NCBI RefSeq assembly: GCF_019649055.1 | Contig: NW_026570390.1 | Span: 1 to 64,000 of the forward strand | DNA from: Paramacrobiotus metropolitanus | Taxonomy: Eukaryota; Tardigrada; Eutardigrada; Parachela; Macrobiotidae | Direction: 5' to 3' | Length of the DNA: 64,000 nucleotides | Part shown: positions 11,261-22,847 of the stretch, piece after piece | How positions within the stretch are numbered: position 1 is the stretch's first letter | Layout of the letters: each line of letters begins with the position of its first letter | Position numbers and translations under genes: made by a program | The notes under the pieces: generated by a model | What the model was told of the DNA's origin: nothing | What the model saw: only the letters and a program-made list of their open reading frames with translations | Database searches by the model: none

Positions 11261-12401
11261 ATGTCCAAGGGATGGCCCAAACGGCCAAAAAACTAAATGA
11301 CACGATGACTAGCACCAAAGATTGTCTTGGCCACCAAAGATTGGCCACAAATCATAAATTAAATCAGTGCATGTACAGGTTGCGTTCGTAATTGTGTAGT
11401 GGGCATTATTAACGTTCCAACTGTTCAAGACTGAATGCGTTGAAATCCATAAAGAAAGTATCAGAGGGATAGTTTCTATTAAAACTGATTTTAAAATTCG
11501 GTTTTCGGTGGATGTTCTTACGGGATCAAAAAAGTACTGGAGTTTTTGAGAGTGTCTTCTATTTTCGTTATGTATTAGTCAGGCCGCTTATATTTAACAA
11601 TGCAACAATCCACAGATGTATGCTGTGAAAATCCCCAGTATTGTTCGCTAGCTAGTTCAAACAAAATGTTTCGGATTAACTCGAACATATATTATCAATT
11701 CGACCAGTGTGATATTGATAAAGGACGGATGTTGCGAATAACGCCGACGCATGAAAGGATATTATTCCGCAGCTGCTGAGCTACTAGTTAATTATTTTAT
11801 AACTCTGCAGTCTGCACTGGAATTATGCCGCCCACTTTCTTTTGTACTTAACAACCGGATGAGAAATGCAAACCTACTCTGGAAAAGCTGCTCTCACGCA
11901 GCGAGCAGTGCGTCTCACGCCGTAATCTGGGCTCACGGCTCACGCTCATAAGAAATCCAGATTACTCATGAAAATCACAGGATTTACTGAGAGGTATGGC
12001 AATCAGATGCGTGCTCCGCGCGATCTGATTCAGTCAAGAGAAAGCTTAATAGACTTACTGGAATGCGAGGCTATCTGCGACAACCTTTCCCGTATAGAGA
12101 ATTAAGTTTTGAACCAAGCTTTTATGGACGACGATGTGGAAGTGACTGCCGAATGCAATTTGATCCTCAATATAGCGAGTGAATTTTTTTTGGCGTCATC
12201 GATAGCTTTGGATGCTACGCCTCGTCGCTGTTTCTCATAATCTGTCGTATTCATTGATGGGTATAATTGTCATATGGCATTGTGACTGTTAAATCTTCCT
12301 TATTATTGTTTCGTTGGGTCAAATGCCGTAAACTTCATTGATCTCGGACCGCTTTTTGACTGAACAGCAAAATAACCGACCAGTGCGACCACCGCCAATA
12401 A
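11261..12401. other. Intergenic, upstream of a GPCR; nothing recognised
   Basis: No coding region or structured repeat is recognised. The last ~200 bp should include the promoter and 5' leader of the next receptor. Confidence 0.4.
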
Positions 12402-13415
12402 ATGGCGTTAGTCATGAAATGGAACGCGACAACGGCTCAAAATCTGTCAGCACTTTCGGTATCTAATTTCGCCACACCAGCTTTCCTACGGCCGTACAAC
12501 GCCACCTTTGGAACGCCCGGATCAATCAGCCGTATTAGCATTGGGATACTGGCCGTGATGTGCAATTTTTTCGCGCTGCTGTTGACGATGACCAATGCAT
12601 CGCTTCGGACACCGTTCAACATCTATGTCATAGCTTTGATGTGCAGCAATATAGCGTTTGTGTGTGTTAACTGTACACTCAACGCCGTGGAGGACGCATA
12701 CGGGCCACTCTGGGTGGGCAACTTCCTGTGCACCCTCCGCATGTATTCCTTGCATGTCTTCGTCTCTATGATCTACCACTATCATTTACTGATCACACTG
12801 AACCGCGCCTGGGCGCTATTCGGACCCGTCACCTACCGTGCTCGGCATAATCGCGCTATCGCCGGCACATTGTGCGGCGCTGTGGTCATCTACGTGCACA
12901 TTGTTATGCTCCCGCAGTTGATACTTGATCACCTTTATTATCGTCGACCGCTGGAAAAAGGCTGCCGGCTGAATACCGATCGCCAATTTATCCTGACAGA
13001 ATTTACGTCCATTTGGATGTTTGACGTACCTTGTGTGGCTATTCCTCTCGCCTATCCGTTGTTACTATGGAAAATGCTATCCCGACGACGTGGATCTAAG
13101 CAGGTAAACGTAAACAATACACCTGCACAATGCGAACCGGAAGAGAAGCAGGAAGCTTTGCACCGTCCCTTCAAACTGCTAACGTTGTACACGTGTGGCA
13201 CGATGGTGTGCTGGCTGCCGAGTATGTGCTACTATATTATTATCAGCAAATATCCCAGTGTCCAGTGGCCACCCGGTGTGCACCAAGCCACGAACAATCT
13301 GCAGAACATGCAATCGATCCTGGATCCGCTTTTTTTCTTTCTCCTCGTCGGCGACGTGCGGCATTATGCACTTCGTCTGTGCAAAGGAATAACTATGCGA
13401 ACGAGCAAGAAATAA
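12402..13415 (+). CDS. Orphan rhodopsin-like GPCR, group A (337 aa), intact
   Basis: Second tandem member of the group. Single exon from ATG 12402. A second in-frame ATG at 12414 gives MKWNATTAQN, which aligns better with the start of the paralogue at 7.6 kb and may be the true start. Conserved marks: cysteines 110 and 188, NRA in place of DRY (residues 134-136), CWLP at 270-273, and DPLFF at 308-312 in place of NPxxY. The intracellular tail is short and basic (CKGITMRTSKK). Loops and TM sequences are close to the 7.6-kb copy, for example YHYHLLITLNRAWALFGP. Frame intact; likely functional, ligand unknown. Confidence 0.85.
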   Translation: MALVMKWNATTAQNLSALSVSNFATPAFLRPYNATFGTPGSISRISIGILAVMCNFFALLLTMTNASLRTPFNIYVIALMCSNIAFVCVNCTLNAVEDAYGPLWVGNFLCTLRMYSLHVFVSMIYHYHLLITLNRAWALFGPVTYRARHNRAIAGTLCGAVVIYVHIVMLPQLILDHLYYRRPLEKGCRLNTDRQFILTEFTSIWMFDVPCVAIPLAYPLLLWKMLSRRRGSKQVNVNNTPAQCEPEEKQEALHRPFKLLTLYTCGTMVCWLPSMCYYIIISKYPSVQWPPGVHQATNNLQNMQSILDPLFFFLLVGDVRHYALRLCKGITMRTSKK

Positions 13416-14274
13416 TCTACGTCTTGATGTCAACCAGTACCAATATAATACAGCTCCGTTACCAGCTGTCCTTGATTTGTGGAACCACCACTGCAGCGCA
13501 TTGGTTATGATGGCGTCATAACATGGCTGCATGCTCTAGCCAAACGGCTCCAATATGCTATCCTTTGGCTTTTTATTTACAACTGTTTCCGACTGCGACA
13601 ACTGTTGTACTCGTACTATGGACTATGGTCGCGCTAACAGTATTGGCACGCTATGCCTATACTTTGTGCTTGCATCGTTGTGTTCATACGGTTTACCTGT
13701 TCTTATCTTCCGAATCTGATTGCTAATTTCATCAGAAATCTGTGTGTGTCAATTCGTCTTTGTGTTGGTCGGAGTCTTTGAGGATTTGTACGCATATTAA
13801 ATAGCTTGTGTGAATATTTCATAGTGTTGACTAGAGAGTCTGTAAGCACATATTAGTGTGTGCACATATTACGGATTCATTATTTAATCTTTATGGGTTT
13901 CTGAGCGAGCATCCTGTGGCGAACGTACAGTAATAGTGGGTAGATGCAAGAAGTCACATAAGAATCCGGATAATAAAATTATCCAGGTATTATCCGTGAG
14001 CGCGGGAGTAAATCATCGTTCCAAGCAGAGCTTCTCACTGTACCGAGTGTATAATTATGCAATCTGGTACGGCTTCGTTAACGTTTTCTTTGTGGCGTAT
14101 AATCATTAATTCACCGTAAGCAAGTTTTACGCAGATGTATATGTTACGTAAAACCCGAGGCAAAAAATACATCCACCGTAGAAGCCTGGCGTGATCGGAA
14201 GATCAAAGCGCAGCGGTTGCGATGTTACAACTAATCACGGTACACAGCAATGCATTTAAACTTTTCGCCCATCT
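13416..14274. other. Intergenic; nothing recognised
   Basis: Follows the GPCR stop codon. Open frames overlapping its 3' end are out-of-frame shadows. No repeat or RNA gene was seen. Confidence 0.4.
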
Positions 14275-14475
14275 AAGTACACCATACCTCGGCAACCGAA
14301 TGTTGCGCGCGCAAACAGTTTTCAGAACAATGTGTACAAATCATTAAGCTTTGGAATGACATCAAGTACATACTGCAAAAAAAAAGTGATTCGGACTGCG
14401 CGAAAGCGAAAGTTTTAGTGTATGTTTCCCATTTTTGACACCCTGTACCGGGCCATTTTCCTTAAATGTACAGAC
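14275..14475. repeat. Single arm related to the MITE at 5.5-6.2 kb
   Basis: This stretch resembles the right arm of the 5485-6198 element. It has the same order of words: CGGCAACCGAATGTTGCGCG (compare CCGCAACGGATGCTGCGAGCG), then a poly-A run before GTGATTCGGACTGCGCGAAAG (compare TTTTTCGGAGTGCGCGATAG), then CCCTGTACCGGGCCA and CCTTAAATGTAC. No opposite arm was found nearby, so this is a solo arm or half-element. Confidence 0.55.
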
Positions 14476-15212
14476 TGCATGTGCATGGAAGTCCACGTAC
14501 GGAACAAGCTTATTATGAACTGATTCCGAGTAATCGATTGTCTAATTTGTTACAAATAAAGAGAAATTATGGTTTGGCACTTGTTTATAAGTCGTAACGA
14601 ACTTCTACGCAGATGTATACGTTATGTTATGCTATGCTGCTTTTGTATCTCCAAGCCGCTTCGAATATTTCTTTTCTTTACCAACACAGACTTGGCGAAT
14701 ATAATCTTGCTTTCCATCATGCTTAACATGTTTTTCGTATCCGTATCTAAAACATGTTAAACTGAGACAAACTGCATACGTAACAAAAAAATATGATGCG
14801 CGAGAGGCAAACCAAGAACCTGCGTGGACTTCAAAATGCAGACAACTCGTAGAAAGATGATAGTCGCGATTACTAATCGTGGAAAAAATAGTATTCGCTC
14901 AGTTATGTACGTTGGTATAGCAAAAAAACAGCATTTTTTAATGTTGTACCCTAGGAGTCTCCATGCCGAACACAGATTATGTTGACAAAATGTTATTTTT
15001 TGGCAAATCATAAGTTGTGATAGCAGAGCCCTTTTATCATGTTACACATCTGTTTCTTGTTTGGTTGACATTTTTTGCCATTATGCGGCGTACATTTTCT
15101 GGGATTACGCATTCAATCTGTTATAGAAGTTCAATGAATTAGATTGAACTTTCCAGTTCCAAATGCGACTTTACACATCATGAGACTTTACACCAAATGC
15201 GCATCCTCACCA
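14476..15212. other. Intergenic; nothing recognised
   Basis: AT-rich sequence with only short, unconvincing open frames on both strands. Confidence 0.4.
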
Positions 15213-15221
15213 CAAAGTGCC

Positions 15222-15960
15222 GGCCCGCGCTTAAGCTCGGACTTGGACTCGGACTTGGACTTCTAAAACTTGGACTTGGACTTCACTTGGACTTGGACTC
15301 GGACTTCACTTAAAATTGGACTTGGACTTTACTTGGGCTCTGAAACTTGGACTATATGACTTAAACTTCGATTTAGGCGTTTCTTTTGTTTTCCAACGTT
15401 TCTTCAAGGTTTCTTAGGTTTCTTAGGTTTCTCAGGTTTCTCAGGTTTCTTAGGTTTCTCAAGTTTCTTAGGTCTCTTAGGTTTCTTAGGTTTCTTAGGT
15501 TTCTTAGGCTTCCTAGGTTTCTTAGAATGCTAACCAAAAAAATCTTAGAAACCTCAGAAACCAAAGAACCCGAGAAACCTAAGAAACCTGAAAAATCTAA
15601 GAAACCTAAGAAACATTTAAGAACACCTAACAATAACCTAAGAATATCCTAAGAATTACCCAGGAATATCCTAAGAATAACCTAGAAGTATCCTAAGAAT
15701 AACCTATGAAACCTAAGAAACCTGAAAAACCTAAGAAACCTAAGAAACCTTGAAGAAACGTAAGAAAACAAAAGAAACGCCTAAATCGAAGTTTAAGTCA
15801 TAAAGTCCAAGTTTCAGAGTCCAAGTAAAGTCCAAGTCCAGTTTTAAGTGAAGCCCGAGTCCAAGTCCAAGTGAAGTCCGAGTTTTAGAGTCCAAGTGAA
15901 GTCCAAGTCCAAGTTTTAGAAGTCCAAGTCCGAGTCCAAGTCCGAGCTTGAGCGCGGGCC
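15222..15960. mobile_element. Fold-back transposon copy 2, long hairpin
   Basis: Terminal inverted repeats GGCCCGCGCTTAAGCTCGG and its complement CCGAGCTTGAGCGCGGGCC. The arms are built of ACTTGGACT-type repeats. The inner parts are AGGTTTCTT repeats on the left (15410-15530) and CCTAAGAAA repeats on the right (15545-15760), so the whole 739 bp folds back on itself. It is flanked by a perfect 9-bp target duplication CAAAGTGCC (15213-15221 and 15961-15969). Same family as the element at 3166-3635, but with both halves of the core present. No coding capacity. Confidence 0.88.
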
Positions 15961-15969
15961 CAAAGTGCC

Positions 15970-17037
15970 AGGTACAAGTACATATGAGTATTCGGAAACA
16001 TACGTGAATTCTTCACAGCAATTAAAGCAGACTTTACAGAAAATTGCATCATTATCTCAGGGATTTTTAATGCGGCTGGCAGCAATTTGGGAGAATAGGA
16101 ACACGCAGTATCTGTACTCATTTTATTAATTTTATGATGCTGCTTTTTTCGTTTGGACAAAGTATTTACTTCAAGATTTAAGACCATACCTGCAATCTGG
16201 AATGGAAATGGAACTTCGTACACAGTTAACGTCTAGTTGCCTGCAAACGGCTGAGTACTGCCAGATTCAGTTTCAGAATACTGTTTGGACAAGTGCACTG
16301 AACCGTTTAACGTCAGAGGTCAGTGAGCGCTCCCCTTTAGTTCGAGCATTTTACAGCTGCTACGACCGTGTGTAATTTCAGAAATGCAACGGACTAACAG
16401 TTCAGTCGGCAAAACAAAACAGTAAACAGCACATGCAGGTAACAGTTGTAGTATGTAAGTAATCAAGGGAGTTACTAACGAACAGGAGGCTGGAAATGTG
16501 GCGGTCAAACAATGGTAAGACGGAACATAGGTGAACGCTCACAATCACTCAACATTAGGCTACATCCGTCCTTTATGAACAAAAATAAACACTTCTGCAT
16601 TCATTCGGCCACTATAAGCTTCCCGTTCAGCCTTTCATGGGCTTTGCAGTTTGCGCAATGAACTGCGAAATGCAGTGTGCATCAGGGGACGAAGATTGCA
16701 GTAATCGTTGCAGTCATGCCAATATTGTCAATCCACAAGTGATTCTGATGCAGTGCGAACTAGTCACCTACGAGGTTCGCGTTATTGTGCAACGCTAACC
16801 ACCTCGACGATTGCACTGTCATTTTTACACCGGTAGTCAGTTCATGGTTTAAAAGCAGATGAAATGCAAGGCATCCTATGTCAGTTGTATACTTAAAATA
16901 ATAATATATTGGGCTTTCCTTAACACAACACTGATCTTTCAGACTTTCCAACCACACTTACTAGCATTAAATAATTTGTAGTAATTACCGGATTCTTTTA
17001 TGGACCACCCAATGCACCGCGTTAACAAACAACGCAA
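15970..17037. other. Intergenic, upstream of a GPCR; nothing recognised
   Basis: No convincing gene. Short open frames on the minus strand have no recognisable features. Confidence 0.4.
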
Positions 17038-18027
17038 ATGGATTCCAAAGCGATAACTGCTAACAAACTGTCGGCTTCCTTGACCCAGGAAATCAACATC
17101 ACAGGATGTATTCTGACGCCGTACAACGCATCGTCGGGACACCATTTATCAGACACCCTCGTTACCACCGGAACAGTTGCCCTGATGTTTAACTTTCTAG
17201 CACTGCTGCTAACGCTAACCAACCAATCAATGCGGACACTGTTTAACATGTACGTCATCGCTTTAATGCTTAGCAATATGGTGTTCGAGTGTGTGGATCG
17301 CACATTGCTCGTCCTCACCGACATGTACGGTGCCGCTTGGTTGGGCAGTTCCCTGTGCACATTACGCCTCTATTCCTTGTATGTCATCGTCCCTATAATC
17401 TACCATTATCATCTGTTGATCACCATAAATCGCGCCTGGGCACTGTTCAGTCCGGTTTCCTACCGTGCCCAGCACAACCGCGCCATCGCTTGCTTATTAT
17501 TTGGCGCTGTGGTCGTGTATGTGCATATTGTCATGCTCGCGCAAATGGTACGCGATCACCTGTACTATCGTCTCCCGCTGGATGAAGGCTGCCGACTCAA
17601 TACGGATCTCCAGTTAGCTTTGACGGAATTCACGTCCATCTGGATGTTTGATGTACCATGTGTGGTAATTTATGTCGCCTATCCGTTTTTACTGTCGAAG
17701 ATCATATCCCGACGACGGACCAGACCGGGTGCTTATACAACCAAACAGGAAGCCTTCAATAATCCCTTCAAGTTGCTGACACTCTACACGTGCAGTACCG
17801 TAGTGTGCTGGCTGCCCTGTATGTGCTATTATACTATCATAGGCAATTCCACTATCCAGTTGAGCCCTGTCGTTTTTCAAGTCGCGTCCAGTCTGTACAA
17901 CGTGCAGTCAATCCTGGATCCGCTGTTCTTCTGTCTCATCGTCGGCAATGCACGGTCGTATGTATTAGGATGTTGCAAAAGAACGAGTAATACGTCTGCC
18001 CTGGTGCTGCCAGCGCTTACCCGCTAA
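17038..18027 (+). CDS. Orphan rhodopsin-like GPCR, group A (329 aa), intact
   Basis: Third tandem member on the plus strand. Single exon from ATG 17038. N-glycosylation sites NIT and NAS lie in the N-terminus. Conserved marks: cysteines 107 and 185, NRA at 131-133 instead of DRY, CWLP at 257-260, and DPLFF at 294-298 in place of NPxxY. Compared with the other members, intracellular loop 3 is shorter and the tail is very short, ending in ALTR. Frame fully open; likely a working receptor with unknown ligand. Confidence 0.85.
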   Translation: MDSKAITANKLSASLTQEINITGCILTPYNASSGHHLSDTLVTTGTVALMFNFLALLLTLTNQSMRTLFNMYVIALMLSNMVFECVDRTLLVLTDMYGAAWLGSSLCTLRLYSLYVIVPIIYHYHLLITINRAWALFSPVSYRAQHNRAIACLLFGAVVVYVHIVMLAQMVRDHLYYRLPLDEGCRLNTDLQLALTEFTSIWMFDVPCVVIYVAYPFLLSKIISRRRTRPGAYTTKQEAFNNPFKLLTLYTCSTVVCWLPCMCYYTIIGNSTIQLSPVVFQVASSLYNVQSILDPLFFCLIVGNARSYVLGCCKRTSNTSALVLPALTR

Positions 18028-18951
18028 TAGACATTACGGATGGCCAGAAGAATTCGAAATCCTACGCTACGATACTGTTGATAAAGCGGCATGACTGATT
18101 GTAACTGAATACCTGTTCATGTGCTGAATTTTACAGGTGTAACTTTCTTGATCCTCTGAAATACGGTACCTGTATCTGCGTTGTAGTAGCGACAGCTTCT
18201 GCGCTTCATTCTTATGTGCTAATTTTTTTGCCGTCTGTTTTCTTGTCGCCATAGCTTAATTTCGTCGACTGAATGTCTTTGCACGCGGATCGCACTTTAG
18301 AAATTGTTTAGGGAGTCGTTTCAAGGTGTTGACTTTCCTCTTCTCGGGTTTGTCTGCTTTGCGACCGTGCTGTCTGCTACCGATATCTGTAAGGCTTTGA
18401 CATTTAACAAAAATTTCTGCTGTTCTGCGAAACGTTTCGATTAAACACTCACTACAACTTCGGTTCGTTAAAAATGGACATAGAAAAATTTATACTGCAG
18501 TTGACTTGATTTACGTGAATTTGTTAGTTTTCTATATGTTTCAAGTTTTTTACCCGCCCAGCGTATTACCGCTTTTTGTGTCAAAGAGCCACTGTTATGA
18601 TGTAATGGACTGAAAACCACTGTTTCCTAGTGTTAGGAAGATACAGTATGCGTAATTAAACTATTCGTGTAACCTATTAAAAACTACAAGGAAATTTCCG
18701 GCCTCGCGTGCGGTTTCGTTGTGGTCCGTGGTTTTCCCTGATGAAATAAAATTGATATGCAGACTTGTTAGCTTCAGAAGGTAAAAGATATGGCTTCTTG
18801 ATTATTCAAAACAAGATCATTTGACAAAATCTGACTCAAGCAAAACACTGAAGATGCCGTATCAACAAAAGTTAAAAATCCTAGTGCAGAAGGCAGCTGT
18901 GAAACACCGATTCGTCCACTGTGCAGCCATGCCGCTAACGCCTGCTTCGTA
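18028..18951. other. Intergenic between convergent GPCR genes; nothing recognised
   Basis: Lies between the 3' end of the plus-strand receptor and the 3' end of the minus-strand one. It should contain both 3' untranslated regions. No other element was recognised. Confidence 0.4.
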
Positions 18952-20057
18952 TTATGACGGTACTGTAGCTACTGCGTTCGGATTTCCCATGCCACCCGTG
19001 GCAGCCGTGGGCTGCTGACCGGTGTCCGTAGAAATGCCGACTTGATTATCACTCGCTACTTTGAAAAATCGACGTGCATACTTCCGCACGTTGCCGACGG
19101 TGAGACAGAAGAACCCCGGATCCAGGATCGATTGCACATTGTACAAGGTGGACGTCACTTGGAACACTATGGGGCCCATCTGCATAGTGGAATTGCTGAG
19201 AATGGTATAGTAGGCCATACTCGGCAGCCAGCATACCAGGGTGCTGCATGTGTACAGCGTCAGCAGTATGAAAGGACGGTGGAACGCTTCCTGCCTTCCC
19301 TCGGGGCAACGTGGTTCAGGAGCATGGTTAACCGCTCTAGTCGCTCGTCGCACTGACAGCATCTTCCACAGTAAAAATGGATATGCGACATAAATGACCA
19401 CACAAGGCACATCGAAAATCCAAATGGACGTGAACTCGGTCAGAATAAACTGGCGGTCGGTATTGAGTCGGCATCCCTTCTCCAGCGGTAGACGATAGTA
19501 CAGATGATCGAGTATCAGTTGCGGCAGAATAAACGCATGAACATAGACTACCACAACGCCGCACAGTGTTCCGGCGGTGGTGCGATTATGCCAGTTACGG
19601 TAGGATACGGGTGCGAACAGAGCCCAGGCGCGGTTCAGCGTATGATAGCGGATGATAGTGGATGAATCAGCAGATGATAGTGGTAGATCAGAGGGGCGAA
19701 TACATATAAAGAATACAGGCGTAATGTGCACAGGGGCTTGCCCAGCCAAGATGGGCCGTATGCGTCGGCGAGGGTCAGCAATGTACGGTCAACACAAACA
19801 AACACCACGTTACTGCACATTAAGGCGACGACGTACATGTTGAACGGTGTGCGCAGTGAGGTCTTAACCAGCGTTAAAAGCAGCGCAAGGGCATTACACG
19901 TCAGGGCCAGTATGCCGGTGCTAATGAGACTTGCTGATAAGGGGCGTGCGGATGGTGCATTGTACAGCTGTGGGAAAGATCCCGTGATATTGGTATAGGG
20001 CTTTAAAACGGCCGGTAGATACTGGTTGCTTTGGAGAGTGGTTGCATTGGAGTCCAT
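18952..20057 (-). pseudogene. Orphan GPCR, group A, minus strand, broken by a 23-bp insertion in TM3
   Basis: Fourth group A member, on the opposite strand. Start ATG at 20057 (MDSNATT), stop at 18952. The N-terminal half (TM1 to YHYHLLI in TM3) and the C-terminal half (from TLNRAWALF to the end, with KGCRLNT, CWLP and DPGFF) are each intact but in different frames. Around 19642-19664 a net 23 bp of GATGATAGTG-type tandem repeats is inserted just before the NRA codons. Twenty-three is not a multiple of three, so the frame is lost, and the insert is too short for an intron. The remainder shows no other damage, so the lesion is recent or allelic. TM7 has DPGFF where paralogues have DPLFF. Confidence 0.8.
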
Positions 20058-22847
20058 ATTTTGCCGGTCAAGAATCACCCCTGTATTCTCTCCAATAGAT
20101 ACGGCATGAATGACCGTCGAGCAATTGGGAAACAAAACGGATTAACGGTTACAAAGCTTTTCGGTGGTAGTTGAATTTGTAGCGTGTAATGGAATAAAAG
20201 TGAGCATGAAAGAGCAACCAATACTTGGATGAAGCTCACACAACGCAAACCGAAAGGAGTGCGTGCTGCACGGTAATTATTTGTGGATTAAAAACCTCAG
20301 TTGAGCTGCACAGGTTACTGCAATTTTCTGCTTATGCCTTACAATCCATTTCTCAGCTGACTGCATAAATTGCAAAATGCATCCGCAGGTAAGCTTAAGC
20401 TGTACAGAGTATCCTTTAGAGGAGGTATTTCAGTCTCATAATTACTAAATTTGTATATTTTTCCCAGAAAGCGGAAGTCTGTTTGAGTGATCGAAAGCGG
20501 TCACCACTCACCAGTGTTTCATTTTACTACTGTTTGTCCGTTCCACGCTTGTTTAACAACTTGCTGCATGGCAGCTTCTCGGATTTCTCACAACTGCACA
20601 TTTCAACCAAAACTGCTTAGATAAATCGAGATTGTTTGTTAAAGGTATTTTAACGAATGCCCAGAATCTCAATGGTGGAATCCTGGGACAATACTCGTTT
20701 AGCAAAATAAAGGTGACCCATGGAGAAATTGGCTATATTCATGACTTCGTTTTGTACACTTATGTCGATTTCCCTTTCTTTTTCCATTGTACAATATACA
20801 GTATGTTTGTTTTCTCCTTGAACATTTACACCAATTTAACTACTATCTCACAAATTACAAAAGCAACTTGGATCGTTTTCTTCTATAAATTTACTGTAAC
20901 ACGGTAGAGTTTTCCTGTATAAATCTGCTAAACTGACACGCTCCATTTGCTGTTACATAGTTTTATTGGTAAACCGAAGCCGGATTCGTTTTTGCTTGCC
21001 TACTAATCTTCGTCACAGCTGTGCTGAGTAATTTTTTTTGCTCAAATTTTTCTCACAATTTTTAAATGATTGTTCAACTTTTTGGAAATGTCAAGGAACG
21101 ATGACGGATAACGGTAATGCTGTCCAAGCCCACATGTTGGTCGCACTGTGAGAAATATCGTATTCTGCGCTGCAGCAAACCTTTTACTTCACTTCCATGG
21201 TGTACGTGAATTGCTTTAATTTCCAATCGGTTGATAGCGAACAATTCAATTCAAAGATAATATTTATCGTGGGAGAATCTTTGTCTTAGTTAGCCATAAT
21301 TTTGCAGCAGCAGGATTAGTCATGTTATACAACTGAACAAAGGATCAGCGATTTCACAGGAATGAAACCTTGCCATAAGGGCGCCCTGTAAATGCGTTAA
21401 TGCTGTTATAATTGCCGACAAGGCATTTGGAATTTGATACGATGTTTACATAATAATACCCGGTTCCATTCGGCACGAATATTTGTGTCTTGTTGGCATA
21501 AGGCCGGTAATGCGCAGCTAAATTTTGATCCCATTTTTAACCGGGATAATTGTTTTTGAAAAATTCAAGTTTTCTTACCGGTCCGTCCCGTTTTGCACAC
21601 GGTTAAACAGTGAAAATGTGACTTGTCATGTACCATGCAACTGTCACTTTGTAGAAAACATTGTTATCACGAGAATATCTCTTTGCATGTGTGGGTCGGT
21701 TTTTTATGTTGCCCAACCGGCCCCAACATGAATAAACTTTTGATAATCAACAGTTTAAATTTCAAATGCAGCTTTTAGTCTCCAGTTGAAAACTGAATGA
21801 GAATGCAAACGTTAACGAAAACAAAATCATAGGCTGCACATGCGACAGTAATTACGACGATGCAAGTAACCGATCATTTATCACAAAATAAAATATTACG
21901 AACATCAACCACCCTTGGTAGCCAAAAATTAATATTCAACTCATTGCGAACGTGTCTCATATAATTATGTCGAAATACGGGGTTTCTCTGCAAACACCAT
22001 CTGTAACCGTATGAACCATTCGGAAGTAATTTGTACTTACAGTGTACGTCTACATTTTTCCGACATAAAGAACAGCACGGAACAGTATATGAGTACTTTA
22101 TTTGTATTGCGTAATGTTCAAAAGTGGAAACCTCCATTATAGGTATCACATATGTCATATGTACAGATATTTTACAGGAAGCTTCTTTTTATTCACTTAG
22201 GTAACAGTCCCGTGGTTGTTTTGAACCATCCGCTTATTAGGAAAAGAGCTTTCTTATTTTACGTATGAAAGCTAAAAATTCCATTTAATCTCACAAAAAT
22301 TAATTAAACAGTGACCTTTGAAATGTTTTTGAAATCTAGAGATATGTCCGTAATGTGATAGTGATATGTTATAGGGTTCGTCTCAAATTTGAACTCAGGC
22401 TCACTCGATGCCGCGAATCCGTCTTTTGAGCTGGCCTCGCAAGCAATATTTGTGGACATAGCCACTGCGTTCCGCGGCCTCGTGCGGTTGAACAACCATA
22501 CTGAATCTGACTTCGCTTTGAATACGAGAGACGCCCGTAATCACATCGCTCAAAGGGCAGATAAACAAAAAATACGCAGCGTCTTCCTTATAGGAACCGT
22601 GCGTCACAAACCAGAGAAGTAATTCAAGGAGCCACAAATTGCATTTTTCCATCTGTTTCTCGCTGCAGAAAATTATCCCGTGCTCGGCCGAAATGCAATC
22701 ATAATCGCAAGCTGATACCGCAGTTACTTCAGCCTATAATTACACTGGAAACGATATAATGTTTGTGCATTGCCGTTCGGTAAGGTTTGCTGAAGATTCA
22801 TCAGACGGTTTTATTCAGCCCATTAAATTTACCCAGCAAAACTGGCC
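20058..22847. other. Intergenic; nothing recognised
   Basis: About 2.8 kb of AT-rich DNA without a convincing coding region, RNA gene or long repeat. Several short open frames have low-complexity or hydrophobic translations with no family features. The right end should carry the promoter of the next receptor. Confidence 0.4.

Noticed and set aside
13130-13532. Overlapping frames on both strands at the 3' end of the second GPCR
   Set aside because: Shadow frames of the receptor, without features of their own.
19636-19684. Possible mini-intron in the minus-strand GPCR
   Set aside because: The extra 23 bp are tandem repeats without GT-AG ends and too short for splicing.
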